A stretch of DNA of 7,047 nucleotides. Source: Peptococcaceae bacterium. GTDB taxonomy: Bacteria; Bacillota; Peptococcia; DRI-13; UBA5745. Position numbers and translations under genes: made by a program. The stretch is taken from positions 1 to 7,047 of the forward strand of contig JAISDM010000120.1 in assembly GCA_031264885.1 (NCBI GenBank), given 5' to 3'. The first letter of the stretch is position 1. Each line of letters begins with the position of its first letter. The notes under the pieces were generated by a model. It made no database searches and was not told the DNA's origin. It saw only the letters and a list, made by a program, of their open reading frames with translations. This document shows, one piece after another, positions 1 through 4,032 of this stretch.

Positions 1-121
1 GCAGAGAAAGAAAGGTGTTCTATAACAACGGCAATATGCCGATTATAATATTTTCATCTTTTCTTTCTTCTCTTCTCCTCCTCTCTCCTTTTTTTACATT
101 TGCTCTCTCCTAAAGCAAAAT
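1..121. other. Non-coding stretch beyond the operon terminator
   Basis: I see no credible gene here. The stretch holds a small AT-flanked hairpin (CGGCA, loop ATA, TGCCG at 29-41, with TATAA and TTATA on either side) and a 39-nt pyrimidine-only run at 57-95. Nothing shows whether it belongs to the 3' end of a gene to the left or to the leader of a gene outside the window. A minus-strand ATG after the purine-rich run at 57 reads only a few codons before a stop, so the purine run is not a ribosome site for a gene seen here. Confidence 0.5.
57..95. other. Polypyrimidine/polypurine tract, 39 bp
   Basis: The plus strand is only C and T from 57 to 95, and the minus strand is therefore only A and G. 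The tract is rich in CTT and TCTC steps and ends in seven T residues. Such tracts can take unusual DNA structures or, as purine-rich RNA, attract ribosomes or RNA-binding proteins. No function is shown by the sequence. Confidence 0.55.
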
Positions 122-168
122 GTACAAAACAAGAAAAGCTCCGTCGCGGAGCTTTTCTTGTTTTGTAC
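122..168 (-). terminator. Strong intrinsic terminator closing the minus-strand operon (probably bidirectional)
   Basis: A perfect 22-bp inverted repeat (122-143 against 147-168) encloses a 3-nt loop. The inner stem AGCTCCG/CGGAGCT is GC-rich, and the outer stem is A-rich on one side and T-rich on the other (TTTTCTTGTTTT). This gives a GC hairpin followed by a T-rich tract in either direction. It lies about 175 bp beyond the last gene of the operon, after a cluster of palindromes, and is the only good terminator candidate downstream of the six minus-strand genes. Symmetry suggests it also works for plus-strand transcripts. Confidence 0.8.
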
Positions 169-200
169 GGCAAAACGGGGCGGGCGCCCGGGACGCCGCA

Positions 201-299
201 GGCGGCAGAATGCCGTTCCCTACGGTACCGCGAATGATGCATATGTACGGAAATACATATGTGCGGGGGCGCATATGTAGGGGCGGCATTCTGCCGCCC
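201..299. repeat. Inverted pair of GTAGGGGCGG-type palindromic repeats
   Basis: Two copies of a short palindromic element face each other. One runs on the plus strand at 277-300 (GTAGGGGCGG, then CCGCCCG; stem GGGCGGCA 281-288 and TGCCGCCC 292-299, loop TTC). The other is inverted at 201-223. A 14-bp stretch (201-214) is perfectly inverted at 285-298, and CCCTAC near 218-223 extends the match. Between them lie three copies of a CATATG core, two of which form a near-inverted pair. The arrangement resembles the paired REP structures of bacterial intergenic regions. It would form hairpins in the 3' untranslated part of the operon transcript. Confidence 0.75.
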
Positions 300-323
300 G
301 TCCTTGATAGACGTGAATCTCCA

Positions 324-340
324 AACTGCGAATCGCAGTT
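324..340. repeat. Small palindrome next to the gene end
   Basis: AACTGCG (324-330) and CGCAGTT (334-340) are exact inverted repeats around an AAT loop. The hairpin abuts the larger palindrome that begins at 341, so the two form back-to-back stem-loops just past the stop codon of the ynbB-type gene. It could protect the mRNA 3' end; this is inference. Confidence 0.6.
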
Positions 341-371
341 CCGTCATTCCGGGCTTGACCCGGAATGACGG
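341..371. repeat. Perfect 13-bp palindrome containing the stop codon of the ynbB-type gene
   Basis: CCGTCATTCCGGG (341-353) is exactly inverted at 359-371 around the loop CTTGA. The motif 'GTCATTCCGGGCTTGACCC' is of a kind seen as dispersed palindromic repeats in various bacteria. Read on the minus strand it encodes the last residues RHSGSSPE and the TGA stop (344-346) of the neighbouring gene, so the repeat has become part of that coding region. Confidence 0.8.
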
Positions 372-1681
372 GCGGGGACGTGCCCAACCAGAGAAGCGGC
401 CAGGGCCAGGCCCGTTTTAATATGCCCCAGGCCCATGCCCCCTTGCAGGAACACATTGTAAGGCGGCCGCATGGGTCCGTCCGCGCTGAGTTCAATGGAA
501 GAGCCCTGAATGAACGTGCCGCCCGCCATGATGACCTCGTCCGCGTACCCCGGCAGCAGGTCCGGAACCGGAGTAAAGTTGGAATTCAGCGGGCTGGCCT
601 TCTGGATGCCCAGGCAGAAGGCTTTCAGCGCCTCCGGGGTTCCCAGGCGGACGGCCTGAATGATGTCGCTTCTGGGTTCTTCCGGCAGCGGCAGCACCGG
701 GTATCCCAGCTCCTGAAAGAAACGCGCGGCCAAGACGGCGCCTTTGACCGCCTGAGCCACCATCACCGGCGCGATAAACAATCCGTGGAAGGCCCAGCGG
801 TTGAAATTCAAACTGGCCCCCACCTCTCTGCCGACCCCGGGCGCCGTCAAGCGGATGGCGCTGTTTTCGACTAAATCCCCTTTCCCGGCCAGGTAGCCCC
901 CGTTTAAGGCCAGGGTGCCGCCGGGGTTCTTGATCAGGGAACCGGCCACCAGATCCGCGCCGTAAGCCCCCGGCTCCAGCGGCTCCACGAATTCCCCGTA
1001 ACAGTTGTCCACCATACAGATGACATGAGGGAAGGCGCCCTTCACCGCCCGGATCCCCTGACCTATGCGGCTCAACGAATAGGAAGGGCGCCACTGATAG
1101 CCTTTGGACCGCTGAAACAAAACGATTTTGGTTTTGGGCGACAAGGCTTCCGTCAGCGAGTCCAGATCCATGTCCCCGGAGCCGGTCAGCGGGATCTCCC
1201 GGTAAACGACTCCCTGGCGGATCAGGGATCCCGCCTCTCCCCCCGTCCCGACGACCTTGAGCAACGTGTCATAAGGCCGGCCCGCGGCGCAGATTAACTC
1301 ATCTCCGGCGGATAGATTGCCTAGCAGGCCGATGGCCAGGGCGTGGGTTCCGGATACGATCTGGGTCCGGACCAAAGCCTGCTCCGTTCCCATCAGCTCC
1401 GCGAACAAAACCTCCAGGGCTTCCCGGCCGATATCGCCATAGCCGTAACCAGTGGTGCCCTGAAGGTGAATTTCTCCGACGCGGCTGCGCTGAAAGGCGC
1501 GCAGAACCTTGGCCTGATTGATCTCCGAAATCTCTTCCGCCCGCTGAAAAAAAGGCGCGCAGACGGCGGAGGCATGATCCAGCGTCCGGACGAGCGCTTC
1601 GGGCACGGATAAACCCAGCGCGTTCTCCGGGCCGCGGCTGTCCGGTCTGTCCGATCCGTCCGGGCCGGGTATATAAACCAA
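344..1681 (-). CDS. ynbB: Methionine gamma-lyase / 'aluminum resistance' family PLP enzyme (YnbB-like)
   Basis: A 445-residue fold-type I PLP-dependent protein of the family annotated as methionine gamma-lyase or aluminum resistance protein (Bacillus YnbB). The physiological reaction of this family is not firmly known. Visible family blocks are TTGYGYGDIGR (76-86), SGTHAL (110-115), GRPYDTL (134-140), QRSKGY (190-195), VDNCYGEF (224-231), GSLIKNPGG (247-255, with K251 the likely Schiff-base lysine), GTFIQG (388-393) and ELSADGP (397-403). The start is a TTG, chosen because AAAGGAGT (1691-1698) sits 9 bp upstream and the next ATG lies near residue 97, inside the conserved domain. The first 25 or so residues are Pro/Gly/Asp-rich and not recognisably conserved. 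The last 8 residues and the stop come from a palindromic repeat, so the native end is probably near residue 430. It is the last gene of the operon, 15 bp after hfq. Confidence 0.88.
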   Translation of the reverse strand: MVYIPGPDGSDRPDSRGPENALGLSVPEALVRTLDHASAVCAPFFQRAEEISEINQAKVLRAFQRSRVGEIHLQGTTGYGYGDIGREALEVLFAELMGTEQALVRTQIVSGTHALAIGLLGNLSAGDELICAAGRPYDTLLKVVGTGGEAGSLIRQGVVYREIPLTGSGDMDLDSLTEALSPKTKIVLFQRSKGYQWRPSYSLSRIGQGIRAVKGAFPHVICMVDNCYGEFVEPLEPGAYGADLVAGSLIKNPGGTLALNGGYLAGKGDLVENSAIRLTAPGVGREVGASLNFNRWAFHGLFIAPVMVAQAVKGAVLAARFFQELGYPVLPLPEEPRSDIIQAVRLGTPEALKAFCLGIQKASPLNSNFTPVPDLLPGYADEVIMAGGTFIQGSSIELSADGPMRPPYNVFLQGGMGLGHIKTGLALAASLVGHVPARHSGSSPE

Positions 1682-1690
1682 GTGAGGTTC

Positions 1691-1698
1691 ACTCCTTT
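1691..1698 (-). promoter_or_regulatory. Ribosome binding site that decides the TTG start
   Basis: AAAGGAGT on the minus strand directly follows, and slightly overlaps, the TAA stop of hfq (1697-1699), and lies 9 bp before the TTG at 1681. A GTG at 1692 is in another frame and has no comparable site, so TTG is the best start. The position suggests that ribosomes finishing hfq help initiate this gene. Confidence 0.65.
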
Positions 1699-1960
1699 AA
1701 TCCTTTAAGGGTTCATCCTGGTTTTTGATGCTGTTAATATCGAAATTGAAGCCGACAGGTGTGGAAGGTATGATGGTAGAAATGGCGTGCTTATAGATGA
1801 TTTGCTGTTTGTTCTCAGATTCGATTACGACGATTCCGCTGTCAAAACCTCTGACAAATCCCTTGAGCTGAAACCCGTTCATCAAAAATACCGTAACGGG
1901 TACGTTGTCCTTGCGGGCCTGGTTCAGGAAGGAATCTTGCAGGTTGATGTTGTTTGCCAT
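1697..1960 (-). CDS. hfq: RNA chaperone Hfq
   Basis: An 87-residue Sm-like protein that forms a hexameric ring and binds A-rich and U-rich RNA; it mediates small-RNA/mRNA pairing in enterobacteria, while its role in Bacillota is more limited or varied. The Sm1 region VTVFLMNGFQLKGFVRGFDS (22-41) and the Sm2 region with the signature YKHAIS (56-61) are intact, as are Q8 and D9 for proximal-face U binding. The rim reads RKDN (16-19), with fewer basic residues than E. coli RRER, as in Gram-positive forms. The C-terminal tail is short and acidic. The ATG at 1960 follows a run of six G on the minus strand (1967-1972), a weak Shine-Dalgarno site. It lies 62 bp after miaA; the miaA-hfq neighbourhood is conserved across many bacteria. 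Confidence 0.97.
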   Translation of the reverse strand: MANNINLQDSFLNQARKDNVPVTVFLMNGFQLKGFVRGFDSGIVVIESENKQQIIYKHAISTIIPSTPVGFNFDINSIKNQDEPLKD

Positions 1961-2022
1961 GCTGCGCCCCCCGCTAGAAATATTGGCACTGTTCTGTTAG
2001 GAAAAATTCTACAAAAAAGCCG

Positions 2023-3234
2023 TCAATCCTTCCGATCCCGGATGTTTTTTACAGCGGCGAAATCGCTGAGAACATCCTGGAGAATATCGCGGACAAAATC
2101 ACCGGCGCGTTGACCGGCGGCGCCGCCGGCGTCCAGCCAAAAAATCCGCGGATTCCGGCGGAACCAGGTCATCTGCCTTTTGGCGAATCTGCGGGTTTCC
2201 ATCTTGATCTGTTCGACACAGCTGTCCCAGGGAGATTGGCCGTTCAAAAAACCGACGATGTGGCGGTATCCTATGGCTTGCATAGACTGAGCGTCCTCGG
2301 GAACGCCCGCCTCAAGCAGTAACCGTACCTCCTCCGCCCAGCCTTTCCGGATCATCGTGTCCACCCGGCCGTTGATCCGCCGGTACAGCTGTTCCCTCTC
2401 CCAGCGCAGTCCGATGAACCGGGTCTGATAAAGCGGCCCCGGCCCGGCCACAGGCGATCCGGCCGCGGTCGATCCGCCCTCGAACGGTCCGGCGCCGAGT
2501 GCCCCGGCTTCGGCCGATCCGCCATCGAGCCGCCCGGCGCCGAGTGCCCCGGCTTCGGCCGATTCGCCCCCGGGCGGCTCGGCGCCGAGTGCCCCGTCCC
2601 CGGACCGCCCAATCCCAACCGAACCGCCTCCAAGCGGTTTTGCCCCGGTCTCAACCCCGGACGAACCGCCCCCGGGCCCCCTGGCCCCCTGGTTGGACGA
2701 AATGGGCCTGCCCTGTATCTCGAAAAACTCCAGCGCCCGGATGACCCTCTTGATGTCGTTGGGATGCACTTTCGCGGCTGTCACAGGGTCTTTTTCGGCC
2801 AAAAGCGCGTGCAAACAGCCGTTCCCTTTCTCAGCGGCCAGCCGTCTCATCCCCTCCCGATACGAGGTAACGGACGCCCGCGCCTGCGCCCCAAACTCAT
2901 AAGGATCCACCACCGCTCCGATGTACAGCCCCGTTCCCCCCGCCAGAATCGGGATCCGGCCCCTCTGATGAATATCCGCGATGGCCGACCGGGCCAGGGT
3001 TTGGAATTCGGCCACAGAGAAACCCTCCCGGGGATCCTTGATATCCACCAGATGATGAGGAACGCCCCGGGCCTCCCCCGCGGTGATTTTGCCGGTGCCG
3101 ATGTCCATGCCGCGGTAGACCTGCATGGAATCCCCCGACACGACCTCCCCGTTCACCGCTTCCGCCAGAGAGACCGCCAGGGCGGATTTGCCCGAAGCTG
3201 TGGGCCCCAGCACCACAATTAAAGGCCGGTTCAT
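2023..3234 (-). CDS. miaA: tRNA dimethylallyltransferase MiaA with a large repeat insert
   Basis: MiaA transfers a dimethylallyl group from DMAPP to N6 of A37 in tRNAs that read UNN codons (i6A37). This copy has 403 residues where the family usually has about 300-320. Seen in order: P-loop GPTASGKS (10-17), DSMQVYRGMDIGTGK (35-49), LAGGTGLYIG (97-106), DIKRVIRALE (160-169), then a Gly/Ala/Ser-rich insert (about 183-267), FIGLRWEREQLYRRIN (273-288), QAIGYRH (319-325) and RRFAKRQMTWFRRN (348-361). All catalytic and tRNA-binding blocks remain, so the enzyme is probably active despite the insert. The ATG at 3234 overlaps the TGA of the upstream methyltransferase as ATGA, which fixes the start and implies translational coupling; an in-frame ATG 20 codons upstream lies within the methyltransferase gene and would add no conserved sequence. 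Confidence 0.95.
   Translation of the reverse strand: MNRPLIVVLGPTASGKSALAVSLAEAVNGEVVSGDSMQVYRGMDIGTGKITAGEARGVPHHLVDIKDPREGFSVAEFQTLARSAIADIHQRGRIPILAGGTGLYIGAVVDPYEFGAQARASVTSYREGMRRLAAEKGNGCLHALLAEKDPVTAAKVHPNDIKRVIRALEFFEIQGRPISSNQGARGPGGGSSGVETGAKPLGGGSVGIGRSGDGALGAEPPGGESAEAGALGAGRLDGGSAEAGALGAGPFEGGSTAAGSPVAGPGPLYQTRFIGLRWEREQLYRRINGRVDTMIRKGWAEEVRLLLEAGVPEDAQSMQAIGYRHIVGFLNGQSPWDSCVEQIKMETRRFAKRQMTWFRRNPRIFWLDAGGAAGQRAGDFVRDILQDVLSDFAAVKNIRDRKD
2434..2688 (-). repeat. In-frame repeat insert in miaA built on a 45-bp (15-residue) unit
   Basis: This stretch encodes residues 183-267 of MiaA, almost all Gly, Ala, Ser, Pro and Glu. The sequence GGCGCCGAGTGCCCCG occurs at 2491, 2536 and 2581, exactly 45 bp apart, and the first two units are nearly identical along their length. 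In protein the units read GAEPPGGESAEAGAL, GAGRLDGGSAEAGAL and GAGPFEGGSTAAGSP, preceded by looser copies starting GARGP and GAKPL. It replaces a short loop between the 'ALE..GRPIS' helix and the 'FIGL' strand of ordinary MiaA. The period is a multiple of three, so unit gain or loss keeps the frame. Confidence 0.85.
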
Positions 3235-4028
3235 GTTTTGTCCCAAATCCCATAAGCCACGGTGCTGTGCTTGCCTCCCACACTCCGGGCGCATTGAAGC
3301 CGCCGGAATTCCTCACTGCCGGCGCGCTCCTTGAGCAGCACGCGCCGCCGGGCCACACGGAGCGCCTCGCGAATCAGAGAGAGCGTCAGAGACTTGTCGC
3401 AGGCATAGGGGCGCAAGGCGTTGATGCCGGAAGAATGGCGGATTCCCTTCTGAAACATAGGGTCAAAATAAACGATGTCATAACTGCCGTCCGGCTGCCG
3501 CCGCAAAAAATCCGCGGCCTGGCAGGTAAAAATCTGGAGACGTTCGGCCAAAGCGGGCAAATTCATGCCGTAGTAATCAAAAACATCGTTATAGCGTCCC
3601 ATCCCGTGCTGACTCAAAGCCGCGATGACGGGAGAAGCTTCCAAGGCCACGATCCGGCCCGTTTTCCCCACACCGTAAGCCGCCACCAGCGCGTCCGACC
3701 CGAAGCCCATGGTGCAGTCCAGCACATGATCCCCCGGCCTCAAGCCCATCGCCTCCAGCAGCGCGTCTTTGCCCCCGTTTGCCAGAAGGCGCAGACGCGG
3801 CAGCGCCATGCCCGGATGCCAGCGCAAAGGGGGATCCCCCTCCAGCTCCAGCATCCCCCCCTCTTTTAATATCAAGAAAAGTTGAACTCCATACGCTTTT
3901 TTCAACTTACCCAGCCCGCGCTGATCCCGGGGTACATAGGGCACGGACAGAGAAGCCGCCAAAGCCGCCCCGTATATCTCCAATTCCGGGCGGTTCCGGG
4001 CCGTAGTCAGTCCAATTTGGATATCCAT
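3231..4028 (-). CDS. RsmJ-like class I SAM-dependent methyltransferase
   Basis: A 265-residue Rossmann-fold methyltransferase. Motif I is VLDCTMGFGSDA (102-113), the acidic end of the second strand is E130 (VALEASPVIAAL), and the motif IV region is YFDPMF (187-192). The order DxTxGxGxDA, ExxP, LAERL and (Y)xDPMF resembles E. coli RsmJ, which makes m2G1516 in 16S rRNA. That substrate is only a guess here, since Bacillota members are usually annotated just as class I methyltransferases. The N-terminal 95 or so residues are a family-specific domain. The ATG at 4028 is preferred over one 17 codons upstream because it follows the mutL stop by 4 bp and has GGAAGG about 10 bp before it. Its TGA overlaps the miaA ATG. 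Confidence 0.85.
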   Translation of the reverse strand: MDIQIGLTTARNRPELEIYGAALAASLSVPYVPRDQRGLGKLKKAYGVQLFLILKEGGMLELEGDPPLRWHPGMALPRLRLLANGGKDALLEAMGLRPGDHVLDCTMGFGSDALVAAYGVGKTGRIVALEASPVIAALSQHGMGRYNDVFDYYGMNLPALAERLQIFTCQAADFLRRQPDGSYDIVYFDPMFQKGIRHSSGINALRPYACDKSLTLSLIREALRVARRRVLLKERAGSEEFRRLQCARSVGGKHSTVAYGIWDKT

Positions 4029-4032
4029 GTCG

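Noticed and set aside
29..41. Terminator at the left edge.
   Set aside because: The stem has only 5 GC-containing pairs and no clear T-tract follows it in either direction.
365..1612. Plus-strand open frames opposite the ynbB-type gene.
   Set aside because: The minus strand carries a complete, motif-rich PLP enzyme; the opposite frames have no recognisable domain.
1961..2022. A separate promoter for hfq in the 62-bp gap after miaA.
   Set aside because: TAGAAT and a TTGACG lie nearby but their spacing is far too short (9 bp), and no other pair fits.
2352..2744. Repetitive open frames on both strands in the miaA insert.
   Set aside because: They are shadows of the 45-bp repeat in other frames; the miaA frame alone joins conserved blocks on both sides.
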